The notes beneath the pieces are model-generated. The model was given only the letters and a program-made list of their open reading frames with translations, searched no databases and had not been told where the DNA came from. 5,365 bases of DNA, from positions 1 through 5,365 of the forward strand of contig JBFILX010000164.1 of assembly GCA_041612035.1 (NCBI GenBank), given 5' to 3'. The position numbers were made by a program, and so were the translations under genes. How positions within the stretch are numbered: position 1 is the first letter of the stretch; each line of letters starts with the position of its first letter. Shown piece after piece: positions 1 through 5,365 of this stretch. This stretch comes from SZUA-320 sp041612035 (GTDB lineage: Bacteria; Gemmatimonadota; Gemmatimonadetes; Gemmatimonadales; GWC2-71-9).

Positions 1-88
1 ACGGGAACCCCGGGTCGAAGGAGCGGATGCCCTCAAGGTAGCGGGGGGGTGGGCCCGCGCCAGAGCGGCGGACCTCGCCTTGCCTCAT
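1..88 (-). CDS. Partial gene start, possible DUF309-family protein (runs off left edge)
   Basis: Reading the minus strand from an ATG at 88-86 gives 29 codons with no stop before the window edge. The peptide begins MRQGEVRRSG and contains PPPRYLEGIRSFDPGF at about residues 13-28. The 'RYLEGIR-F--G' stretch resembles the N-terminal helix of DUF309 proteins, where a YLEGI-x-LFN-x-G segment precedes a conserved F-EAHE-x-W/L-E motif. That diagnostic motif would lie just outside the window, so the family call rests on one short match from memory. Codons from the Tyr onward mostly end in G or C, as in real genes here. The gene diverges from the metallopeptidase gene, with 26 bp between starts. The start is uncertain: a downstream start is possible, and a GTG further upstream (121-119) would overlap the neighbour. 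DUF309 proteins are small, helical and of unknown function. Confidence 0.42.
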   Translation of the reverse strand, partial: MRQGEVRRSGAGPPPRYLEGIRSFDPGFP

Positions 89-114
89 GCTCCCGGGTCG
101 CCGGATATTCGGAC
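89..114. promoter_or_regulatory. 26-bp divergent intergenic spacer, candidate bidirectional promoter core
   Basis: This is the only non-coding DNA between the two divergent starts, so both promoters must lie here or inside the neighbouring reading frames. Its single AT-rich island is in the near-palindrome CCGGATATTCGG (101-112), with 5 of 6 half-site positions matching. GATATT/TATTCG on the plus strand and GAATAT on the minus strand are weak -10-like hexamers. No Shine-Dalgarno sequence precedes the plus-strand ATG at 115, which would fit leaderless or very short-leader translation. The role is inferred from position and composition only. Confidence 0.25.
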
Positions 115-1143
115 ATGCCACGACGATTTCCCTGGGCCACCTGGCCGCGCCAGCGGCTGCTGGACAAGCGCATCTGCGACCTGGGCGTCACGATGGAGGG
201 CACCTGGCTCGAGGACTGCGCGGCCCAGCTCGACGCGGAGCTGGACGCGCGCGGCATCTCGCTCCGGCCCACCCTCTGGCTCTCGGAGGAGTGGTTCGCG
301 CCCTCCAACGTGGCCGGTTTCGCCATCCCGTTCTTCCTGGCGCATCCCCGGCTGATCCGGCTGGAGCGGAGCCAGATCCTGGAGGTCGAGGGGGGCACTC
401 CGGCGGAGTGCATGCGCATCATGCGGCACGAGATGGGGCACGTGCTGCAGCACGTCTACGGCCTCAACCGGCGGCGCCGGTGGCGCGAGCTGTTCGGCAA
501 GTCCTCCACCCGCTACCCCAGCGTCTACCGGCCCAACCCGACCAGCAAGCGCTACGTCCAGCACCTGCGGCTGTGGTACGCCCAGTCGCACCCCGACGAG
601 GACTTCGCGGAGACCTTCGCGGTGTGGCTCCGGCCCCGGTCGAACTGGCGGAGCCGGTACGCGGGATGGCCGGCGCTGAAGAAACTGGAGTACGTGGATG
701 AACTCATGGGCCAGCTCGACCGCTTCACCCCCGTGGTCCGGAGCCGGGCGCGGCTCGACCCGGTCCGCACCCTGCGGCAGACCCTCCGCGAGTACTACCA
801 GGACAAGCGGGCCAAGTACTCGGTGGAGTATCCCGACGTCTACGACCGGGACCTCCTCCGGCTCTTCTCCGACGACCCCGCCTACCGGGGCCGCTGGCCG
901 ACCGCCTCGAGCTTCCTGCGCAAGCACCGCCGCTGGATCCGCCGCTCGGTGGCCAAGTGGACCGGCGAGTACGAGCTGTCGCTCGACATGGTGCTGACCG
1001 ACATGATCGGCCGCTGCCGGGAACTGCGGCTCCGGGCGGTGGGGCCGGCCCGCCAGCTGCGACTCGACTTCGCCCTGCTCCTCACCGTGCAGACCATGCA
1101 CGCCCTCTACAGTCAGTCCCGACGCTCCTGGATCGCCCTATGA
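115..1143 (+). CDS. Putative zinc metallopeptidase (Peptidase_Mx-type)
   Basis: This 342-residue protein has no signal peptide or membrane segment, so it is probably cytosolic. It is predicted to hydrolyse a peptide or amide bond; the substrate is unknown. The gluzincin-like core is visible: RHEMGH places the HExxH motif at His105, Glu106 and His109. HPDEDFAETFAVWL (159-172) supplies a probable third zinc ligand, Glu166 (Glu162 is the alternative). Other family hallmarks are RICDLGVTMEGTWLE (19-33), WLSEEWFAP (55-63), FLAHPRLIRLER (74-85), and WPALKKLEYVDELM (185-198). The region beyond residue 205 is Arg-rich and appears helical; as I recall it is part of long family members, so the protein looks complete. 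ATG 115 was chosen because family similarity begins about there; a GTG at 49 adds 22 low-complexity residues and overlaps the divergent gene. The stop overlaps the next gene's ATG. The family assignment is from motif memory. Confidence 0.85.
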   Translation: MPRRFPWATWPRQRLLDKRICDLGVTMEGTWLEDCAAQLDAELDARGISLRPTLWLSEEWFAPSNVAGFAIPFFLAHPRLIRLERSQILEVEGGTPAECMRIMRHEMGHVLQHVYGLNRRRRWRELFGKSSTRYPSVYRPNPTSKRYVQHLRLWYAQSHPDEDFAETFAVWLRPRSNWRSRYAGWPALKKLEYVDELMGQLDRFTPVVRSRARLDPVRTLRQTLREYYQDKRAKYSVEYPDVYDRDLLRLFSDDPAYRGRWPTASSFLRKHRRWIRRSVAKWTGEYELSLDMVLTDMIGRCRELRLRAVGPARQLRLDFALLLTVQTMHALYSQSRRSWIAL

Positions 1144-2168
1144 AGCCGCTCCGGATCCTCGCGCTGATGCACCCCACGCTGGTCCCGCCCGACTCGCTCG
1201 AGGGGTACAGCGACAAGGAGGCCAACGTCTGGAAGACCGAGTACGACATCGTCTCCACCCTCCGCGGGCTGGGCCACGAGGTGCGGGCGCTCGGGGTCCA
1301 GTACGAGCTGAGCCCCATCCGGGAAGCGGTGGACGAGTGGAAGCCCGACGTGGTCTTCAACCTGCTCGAGGAGTTCCACGGCGAGACCACCTACGACCAG
1401 AACGTGGTGAGTTATCTCGAACTGCTCCGGGTGCCCTATACCGGGTGCAACCCGCGGGGCCTGGTGCTGGCCCGGGGGAAGGCGCTCTGCAAGAAGATCC
1501 TCGCCTACCACCGGATCCGGGTGCCCGGGTTCGCCGTCTTCCCGCGGGGCCGCAAGGTCCGGCGCCCGGCGCGCCTGGAGTTCCCGCTCATCGTGAAGAG
1601 CCTCATCGAGCACGCCTCGCTCGGCATCGCCCGGGCCTCCATCGTCGACTCCGACGAGCGGCTGGCCGAGCGCGTGGGCTTCGTGCACGAGCGGCTCGGC
1701 ACCGACGCCATCGCGGAGCAGTTCATCCACGGCCGCGAGCTGTACGTGGGCGTGCTGGGCAACACCCGGCTCAAGGTGCTCCCCACCTGGGAGCTGGAGA
1801 TCCGGAACGTGCCGCCCGACACCCCGCTCATCGCCACCGAGCGGGCCAAGCACAACCTCGCCTACCAGGACAAGTGGGGGGTGCTGCAGGGCCCGGCCCA
1901 GAACCTGCCCCCCGCGGTGGCCGGCCGGATCCAGCACATCACCAAGCGGATCTACCGCACCCTCGAGCTCGACGGCTACGCCCGCATCGACTACCGGCTC
2001 TCGCCCGAGGGCGAGCTCTTCTTCCTCGAGGCGAACCCCAACCCCGAGATCGCCGAGCGCGAGGAGTTCGCCCAGGCCGCGCTGCACGCGGGCATCACCT
2101 ACCCGAACCTGCTCCAGCGCATCCTGCGTCTGGGCATCCAGCGCGGCCCCGACCCCTCCGCCGAGTGA
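1140..2168 (+). CDS. D-alanine--D-alanine ligase-like ATP-grasp protein
   Basis: This 342-residue cytosolic protein is predicted to join a carboxylate to an amine using ATP through an acyl-phosphate. An N-terminal Rossmann-like half (residues 1-98) includes EWKPDVVFNLLEEF (66-79). The ATP-grasp part starts at PYTGCNPRGLVLARGK (99-114). FPLIVKSLIEHASLGIA (148-164) holds the probable ATP-binding Lys153 and glycine-poor loop, and EQFIHGRELYVGVLGN (193-208) follows. RIDYRLSPEGELFFLEANPNPEI (starting at 282) carries the metal ligands Asp284, Glu297 and Asn299. It is not a standard housekeeping Ddl: the loop after Lys lacks the usual Ser-Ser/Gly pattern, and Ddl's N-T-L-P-G signature is replaced by NPNPEI. 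The substrate may therefore differ from D-Ala. The ATG lies inside the upstream stop (ATGA, 1140-1143), so translation is probably coupled to the metallopeptidase. An in-frame extension to 957 overlaps the upstream gene and is unlikely. Confidence 0.88.
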   Translation: MKPLRILALMHPTLVPPDSLEGYSDKEANVWKTEYDIVSTLRGLGHEVRALGVQYELSPIREAVDEWKPDVVFNLLEEFHGETTYDQNVVSYLELLRVPYTGCNPRGLVLARGKALCKKILAYHRIRVPGFAVFPRGRKVRRPARLEFPLIVKSLIEHASLGIARASIVDSDERLAERVGFVHERLGTDAIAEQFIHGRELYVGVLGNTRLKVLPTWELEIRNVPPDTPLIATERAKHNLAYQDKWGVLQGPAQNLPPAVAGRIQHITKRIYRTLELDGYARIDYRLSPEGELFFLEANPNPEIAEREEFAQAALHAGITYPNLLQRILRLGIQRGPDPSAE

Positions 2169-2179
2169 CGTCGCACGCC

Positions 2180-2235
2180 TGAAACCTCGTTTCACCGCTG
2201 AAACACCGCGGGAAACGACACACGCAACGGTTTCC
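2180..2235. repeat. Cluster of GAAAC/GTTTC motifs in the intergenic region
   Basis: Within 56 bp there are five copies of a six-base motif. TGAAAC occurs at 2180-2185 and 2199-2204, with its inverse GTTTCA at 2189-2194. GGAAAC is at 2211-2216 and its inverse GTTTCC at 2230-2235. The first pair forms a 6-bp inverted repeat around CTC, and the last pair forms one around 13 bases. The stems are short and lack a T-run, so they make poor intrinsic terminators. The motif resembles -35 elements of some ECF sigma factors (GGAAC-type), but I found no convincing -10 partner at the usual spacing. The best reading is a control region for the outer-membrane gene downstream, either an operator or a promoter. 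The rest of the 2169-2291 gap shows only the ribosome-binding site. Confidence 0.35.
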
Positions 2236-2278
2236 TCCCGTAGGGCATCGAACGGACTGTACCGACGTCGAGGCTCTC

Positions 2279-2287
2279 AGGAGGAGG
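2279..2287 (+). promoter_or_regulatory. Doubled Shine-Dalgarno sequence for the outer-membrane protein gene
   Basis: AGGAGGAGG contains two overlapping perfect AGGAGG matches, at 2279-2284 and 2282-2287, which lie 7 and 4 bases before the ATG at 2292. This fixes the start of the downstream gene and implies strong translation initiation. By contrast, neither the metallopeptidase gene nor the CHAD gene has a clear Shine-Dalgarno sequence. Confidence 0.8.
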
Positions 2288-2291
2288 CTGC

Positions 2292-5060
2292 ATGGCTCCC
2301 GACCGATTCCGCGCCCCCGCGCTGCTCGGCTACTGCGCCGCGGCGTGGGCTCTGCTGGCCGCCGATCCCGCCCCGCTCGCCGCCCAGAATGGCGGGCCCC
2401 GCGAGCGCGCGGCCCCTGCCGCCAGCACGCACGCGGGCCACGACCGGCCCACCCCCCTGCTGCGCGCCGCCCAGCGCACCGCTCCGATCCGGCTCGACGG
2501 CCGGCTTGACGAGCCGGCCTGGCAGGCCACGGCGGCGGGCAACGGGTTCACCCAGCAGCGCCCGACCGACGGCGCGCCCGCCACCCAGCAGACCGATATC
2601 CGGATGCTGTTCGATGACGAGGCGCTCTACATCGGGGCGCGGATGTACGACAGCCTGGGCCGGGCCGGGGTCCGCACCCAGCTGGTCCGCCGTGACCAGG
2701 AGCCCCAGTCGGACTTTCTCCAGCTGATCTTCGACACCTTCCACGATCACGTGGGCCGGACGATGTTCGCGGTGAACCCGTCCGGGGTGAAGGGCGACGC
2801 CGGGCAGGCCTCCGCCTACATGGACCCGTCGTGGGACCCGGTCTGGGACGTCGCCACCTCGATCGACTCGCTCGGCTGGTCGGCCGAGTTCCGGATCCCG
2901 TTCTCGCAGCTGCGGTTCTCCCCGGCGCCGGAGCAGACCTGGGGGCTGCAGGTGTGGCGCTACGTGCAGCGCCTGAACGAGATGTCGATGTGGTCCTACT
3001 GGAGCCAGACCGACGCCGGCGGCGTCTCGCAGTTCGGCCACGTCGAGGGGCTCCGCCCCGGCACCGACCGGAAGCGGGGCGAGATCCTCCCCTACGTGGT
3101 GGGCCAGGTGGACGCCCTGCGGCCGGGCCCCGCGGGGGACCCGTTCTACGACCCGAACGCCCAGACCCTGCGGGTCGGGGCCGACGTGAAGTACCGGCTG
3201 AGCCCCAGCCTGACGCTCGACGCCACCATCAACCCCGACTTCGGCCAGGTCGAGGTGGACCCGGCGGTGGTGAACCTCTCCGCCTTCGAGACCTTCTTCC
3301 AGGAACGACGCCCCTTCTTCGTGGAGGGCGGCGGGATCTTCAGCTTCGGCTCCTTCAACTGCTACTTCTGCAGCAACGTCTCGAGCCTGAACCTCTTCTA
3401 CTCCCGCCGCATCGGGCGCCAGCCCCAGGGCCCGCTGCCGCAGGGCACCCGGTACCATGACACGCCCAACGCCACCAGCATCCTGGGCGCCGCCAAGGTG
3501 ACGGGCCGCTCCCGGTCGGGGTGGTCGGTGGGGATGCTGAACGCGATGACCGGGTCGGAGTCCGCCCGCCTCATCCTGCCGGGCGGCCCCGCCACCCAGG
3601 AGGTCGAGCCCTTCAGCAACTACTTCGTGGGCCGGGTGAAGCGCGACCTCCGCCGCGGCAACCTGACCCTGGGCGCCATCGGAACGTCGGTGGTCCGCCA
3701 GATGGACGACCCGCTGCTGCGCGAGCGCCTCCCGGTGCACGCCGAGGCGCTGGGCCTCGACTGGAACTGGTTCTGGAAGAGCCGGCGGTACCGGTTCATG
3801 GGGAGCGTGGCCGCCTCCAACGTGTCGGGCGAGGCCCCCGCGATCCAGCGGCTCCAGCGGTCGAGCGCCCGCTACTTCCAGCGGCCCGACCGGGAGCACG
3901 GAAGCAACGGGCTCTTCAGCGACGCCTGGGACCCCGAGGCCACCCGGCTGGGCGGCTACGCGGCGTATGCGCGGGTCGGCAAGGAGGCGGGCGACTGGCT
4001 GTGGGAGGCCGCGGTGAACCTGCGGAGCCCGGGCTTCGAGGTGAACGACCTGGCCTTCCTCAACCGGGCCGACTACGTGTGGATGAACGCCAACCTGTTC
4101 CGCCAGTTCACCAGGCCCACCGGCTGGTACCGGTCCGCCTTCTTCATCGCCGGGGCGCAGCAGCAGGTCAACTGGGACGGCGACCTCACGGACCGCCAGC
4201 TGCACGGGTTCGCCCGGTTCCAGTTCCTGAACTACTGGTCGCTGGGCGGTTTCGTCATCCGCCGGCCGGAGACCGACGACGACCGGGCGCTCCGCGGCGG
4301 CCCGGTGGTGCGGCGGCCTGCCAATACCTTCATCCGGACCTTCGCGGAAACCGATACCCGCCAGGCGGTCTCGTTCGAGCTCGGGTTCTCGACCGGCACC
4401 GACGCCGAAGGAGCACGGGGCTACGGCGTCGGGGGGGGCATCACGGTGCGGCCCGCCTCCAACGTGCAGCTGAGCCTGCGGCCCGACTGGAACCGGTCGG
4501 CCTCCAGCCAGCAGTACGTGACGGCGGTGACTGACCCGACGGCGACCGCCTTCGGGGGCCGCCGGTACGTGGTGTCGGACCTGCGGCAGGACGACCTGTC
4601 GCTCAATACCCGGCTCAACGTGACGTTCAGCCCGACGCTCACCCTGGAGCTGTTCGCCCAGCCCTTCGTCTCGAGCGTCAACTACGAGCGCTTCAAGGAG
4701 TTCGACGCCCCGCGCACCACCCGGAAGCGCGTCTACGGCGAGGACCGGGGAACCATCACCGAGGCCCGCAACGCGAACGGCGACATCACCCACTACGTGA
4801 TCGATCCGGACGGGGCCGGCGCCGCCCAGCCGTTCCAGCTGGGGAACCCCGACTTCGGGTTCCGGTCGCTGCGCGGCAACGCCGTGCTCCGCTGGGAGTA
4901 CCGGCCCGGCTCCACGGTGTTCTTCGTGTGGACCCAGGACCGGTCCCACCTCGGGCCGTTCGACGACCGGCTGTCGCTGGGCAGCGACTGGCGCGCGCTC
5001 CGCGCCGCGTCCCCCAACAACATCTTCCTGGTGAAGGTGAACTACTGGCTCAACTTCTGA
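2292..5060 (+). CDS. Secreted outer-membrane beta-barrel protein with CBM9-like domain (DUF5916-type)
   Basis: This 922-residue protein is predicted to sit in the outer membrane; its ligand is unknown. Residues 1-31 form a Sec signal peptide with probable cleavage at LAA|Q (29-32). A Pro/Ala-rich linker follows to about 55. A CBM9-like beta-sandwich spans about 64-230: IRLDGRLDEPAWQ (66-78), FDDEALYIGARMYD (107-120), and GWSAEFRIPFSQLRFS (195-210). The DUF5916 part begins around 260 and includes TINPDFGQVEVDPAVVNLSAFE (from 312), FFQERRPFFVEG (335-346) and FYSRRIGRQPQG (369-380). Repeated amphipathic strands run to the end, which closes with FLVKVNYWLNF. The terminal Phe is typical of BAM-assembled barrels. 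Cys357 and Cys360 form a CxxC. The start is fixed by a strong Shine-Dalgarno sequence. The family is often annotated 'carbohydrate binding family 9 domain-containing', but sugar binding is not shown here. Uptake porin or surface receptor are both possible. Confidence 0.9.
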   Translation: MAPDRFRAPALLGYCAAAWALLAADPAPLAAQNGGPRERAAPAASTHAGHDRPTPLLRAAQRTAPIRLDGRLDEPAWQATAAGNGFTQQRPTDGAPATQQTDIRMLFDDEALYIGARMYDSLGRAGVRTQLVRRDQEPQSDFLQLIFDTFHDHVGRTMFAVNPSGVKGDAGQASAYMDPSWDPVWDVATSIDSLGWSAEFRIPFSQLRFSPAPEQTWGLQVWRYVQRLNEMSMWSYWSQTDAGGVSQFGHVEGLRPGTDRKRGEILPYVVGQVDALRPGPAGDPFYDPNAQTLRVGADVKYRLSPSLTLDATINPDFGQVEVDPAVVNLSAFETFFQERRPFFVEGGGIFSFGSFNCYFCSNVSSLNLFYSRRIGRQPQGPLPQGTRYHDTPNATSILGAAKVTGRSRSGWSVGMLNAMTGSESARLILPGGPATQEVEPFSNYFVGRVKRDLRRGNLTLGAIGTSVVRQMDDPLLRERLPVHAEALGLDWNWFWKSRRYRFMGSVAASNVSGEAPAIQRLQRSSARYFQRPDREHGSNGLFSDAWDPEATRLGGYAAYARVGKEAGDWLWEAAVNLRSPGFEVNDLAFLNRADYVWMNANLFRQFTRPTGWYRSAFFIAGAQQQVNWDGDLTDRQLHGFARFQFLNYWSLGGFVIRRPETDDDRALRGGPVVRRPANTFIRTFAETDTRQAVSFELGFSTGTDAEGARGYGVGGGITVRPASNVQLSLRPDWNRSASSQQYVTAVTDPTATAFGGRRYVVSDLRQDDLSLNTRLNVTFSPTLTLELFAQPFVSSVNYERFKEFDAPRTTRKRVYGEDRGTITEARNANGDITHYVIDPDGAGAAQPFQLGNPDFGFRSLRGNAVLRWEYRPGSTVFFVWTQDRSHLGPFDDRLSLGSDWRALRAASPNNIFLVKVNYWLNF

Positions 5061-5081
5061 GCCCGGCCTGATCCCGCGGCC

Positions 5082-5116
5082 GGCCCCCGCCGCCCGTTAG
5101 ATTGGCGGCGGGGGCC
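5082..5116 (+). terminator. Perfect 13-bp GC-rich hairpin, candidate terminator
   Basis: GGCCCCCGCCGCC (5082-5094) is the exact reverse complement of GGCGGCGGGGGCC (5104-5116), with a nine-base loop, CGTTAGATT. It begins 21 bases after the outer-membrane gene's stop, a natural terminator position. No T-run follows the stem on the plus strand, so it would be an atypical (L-shaped) terminator or an RNA 3'-end stabiliser. It ends 6 bases before the CHAD start codon, so if it folds in a read-through transcript it would also hinder CHAD translation. Confidence 0.55.
5098..5103 (+). promoter_or_regulatory. Candidate -10 element (TAGATT) for the CHAD gene, inside the hairpin loop
   Basis: TAGATT fits the TAnnnT pattern of a housekeeping -10 box and is the only AT-rich spot between the two genes. 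Transcription would begin near 5110, leaving a leader of about 12 bases, and no Shine-Dalgarno sequence is present. No recognisable -35 box lies 16-18 bases upstream, where the DNA is nearly all G and C. The call is by position and composition only. Confidence 0.35.
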
Positions 5117-5122
5117 TGCCGC

Positions 5123-5365
5123 ATGCATCCGACCGACCTCGTTGACCAGCCCGCCGTCCGGGACGGCGTGTTCACCGCCGCCGCGCTCCACCGGCCGGCC
5201 GGCGGTGCCGTGACCGAGCTGGTCCGCCACCGGCTGGAGGTGCTGGAGGCGGCCCGGGTCCGGCTGGCCGACCGACACGACCTGGACGCCCTCCACGACT
5301 TCCGGGTCTCGCTCCGCCGGCTCCGGAGCCTGCTCCGCGGCCACCGCCGTCTCCTCGCCGACGCT
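5123..5365 (+). CDS. CHAD-domain protein, N-terminal part (runs off right edge)
   Basis: Eighty-one codons are visible with no stop before the window ends. After a short leader (MHPTDLVDQPAVRDG), helix 1 of a CHAD domain is recognisable from about residue 28. DALHDFRVSLRRLRSLLR (55-72) matches the family's hallmark H-x-x-R-V-x-x-R-R-L-R pattern, with His58, Arg61, Arg65, Arg66 and Arg68. CHAD domains are all-helical, carry conserved His/Arg/Lys residues, and bind inorganic polyphosphate. The domain begins near the N-terminus, so there is no room for the CYTH domain that precedes CHAD in some proteins, making this a stand-alone CHAD or one with C-terminal additions. The start at the first ATG of ATGCATCC is chosen because no other in-frame start precedes the conserved helix at sensible spacing, though a GTG at residue 16 is possible. 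Confidence 0.8.
   Translation, partial: MHPTDLVDQPAVRDGVFTAAALHRPAGGAVTELVRHRLEVLEAARVRLADRHDLDALHDFRVSLRRLRSLLRGHRRLLADA

Noticed and set aside
1..39. Plus-strand frame ending in TAG at 37-39 as the 3' end of an upstream gene
   Set aside because: Only 12 codons are visible, with no recognisable similarity, and the minus-strand frame over the same bases has a family-like motif and better codon use.
49..114. GTG start extending the metallopeptidase by 22 residues
   Set aside because: The added residues are low-complexity and show no family resemblance. The extension overlaps the divergent minus-strand coding start, and no ribosome-binding site supports it.
85..1101. Minus-strand open frame of 338 codons opposite the metallopeptidase gene
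   Set aside because: Same shadow effect: the composition is biased and featureless, and the plus strand has clear HExxH family motifs.
2180..2194. TGAAAC-CTC-GTTTCA as an intrinsic terminator for the ATP-grasp gene
   Set aside because: A 6-bp, AT-heavy stem with a 3-base loop and no T-run is too weak. It is better treated as part of the motif cluster.
1113..2195. Minus-strand open frame of 360 codons opposite the ATP-grasp gene
   Set aside because: It is low-complexity and Gly/Leu/Val/Glu/His-rich with no family motif. The plus-strand ATP-grasp motifs fully account for this region.
2277..4949. Minus-strand open frame of 890 codons opposite the outer-membrane gene
   Set aside because: It mirrors a real gene in GC-rich DNA, where stop codons are rare in the complementary frame. 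Its translation is Gly/Ala/Pro/Arg/Val/His-rich with no recognisable domain, while the plus strand has a signal peptide, known motifs and a strong ribosome-binding site.

Overview
The window is about 70% GC (my estimate), with strongly G/C-biased third codon positions in all coding regions. Together the genes suggest a Gram-negative, GC-rich soil- or sediment-type bacterium. They are a large outer-membrane DUF5916-type barrel with a CBM9-like domain, a Peptidase_Mx-type metallopeptidase, a D-Ala-D-Ala ligase-like ATP-grasp protein, a CHAD protein and a probable DUF309 protein. Gemmatimonadota is my best guess. That is inference from gene content and style, since there is no rRNA or marker gene here.

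Layout: (1) positions 1-88, minus strand, hold the first 29 codons of a gene running off the left edge, possibly DUF309. (2) Only 26 bp away and divergent, 115-1143 (+) encodes a cytosolic-looking zinc metallopeptidase. (3) Its stop overlaps the start of the next gene (ATGA), an ATP-grasp peptide-ligase-like protein at 1140-2168 (+). The two form a translationally coupled pair. (4) A 123-bp gap (2169-2291) carries a cluster of GAAAC/GTTTC motifs in both orientations and a strong doubled Shine-Dalgarno sequence. (5) 2292-5060 (+) encodes a 922-residue secreted outer-membrane protein with an N-terminal CBM9-like domain and a C-terminal beta-barrel. (6) A 62-bp gap holds a perfect 13-bp GC-rich hairpin whose loop contains a TAGATT -10-like element. 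(7) 5123 to the right edge (+) is the start of a CHAD-domain protein.

Working together: the metallopeptidase and ATP-grasp genes are the one clear functional unit. One is predicted to cleave a peptide-like bond and the other to form one with ATP, so they may make and trim, or recycle, a small peptide. The product is unknown. The outer-membrane protein has its own ribosome-binding site and apparent control region and is probably a separate transcription unit. The CHAD gene probably starts its own unit. I found no tRNA, rRNA, CRISPR array, insertion sequence or phage gene. The long minus-strand open frames opposite the real genes look like high-GC shadows.
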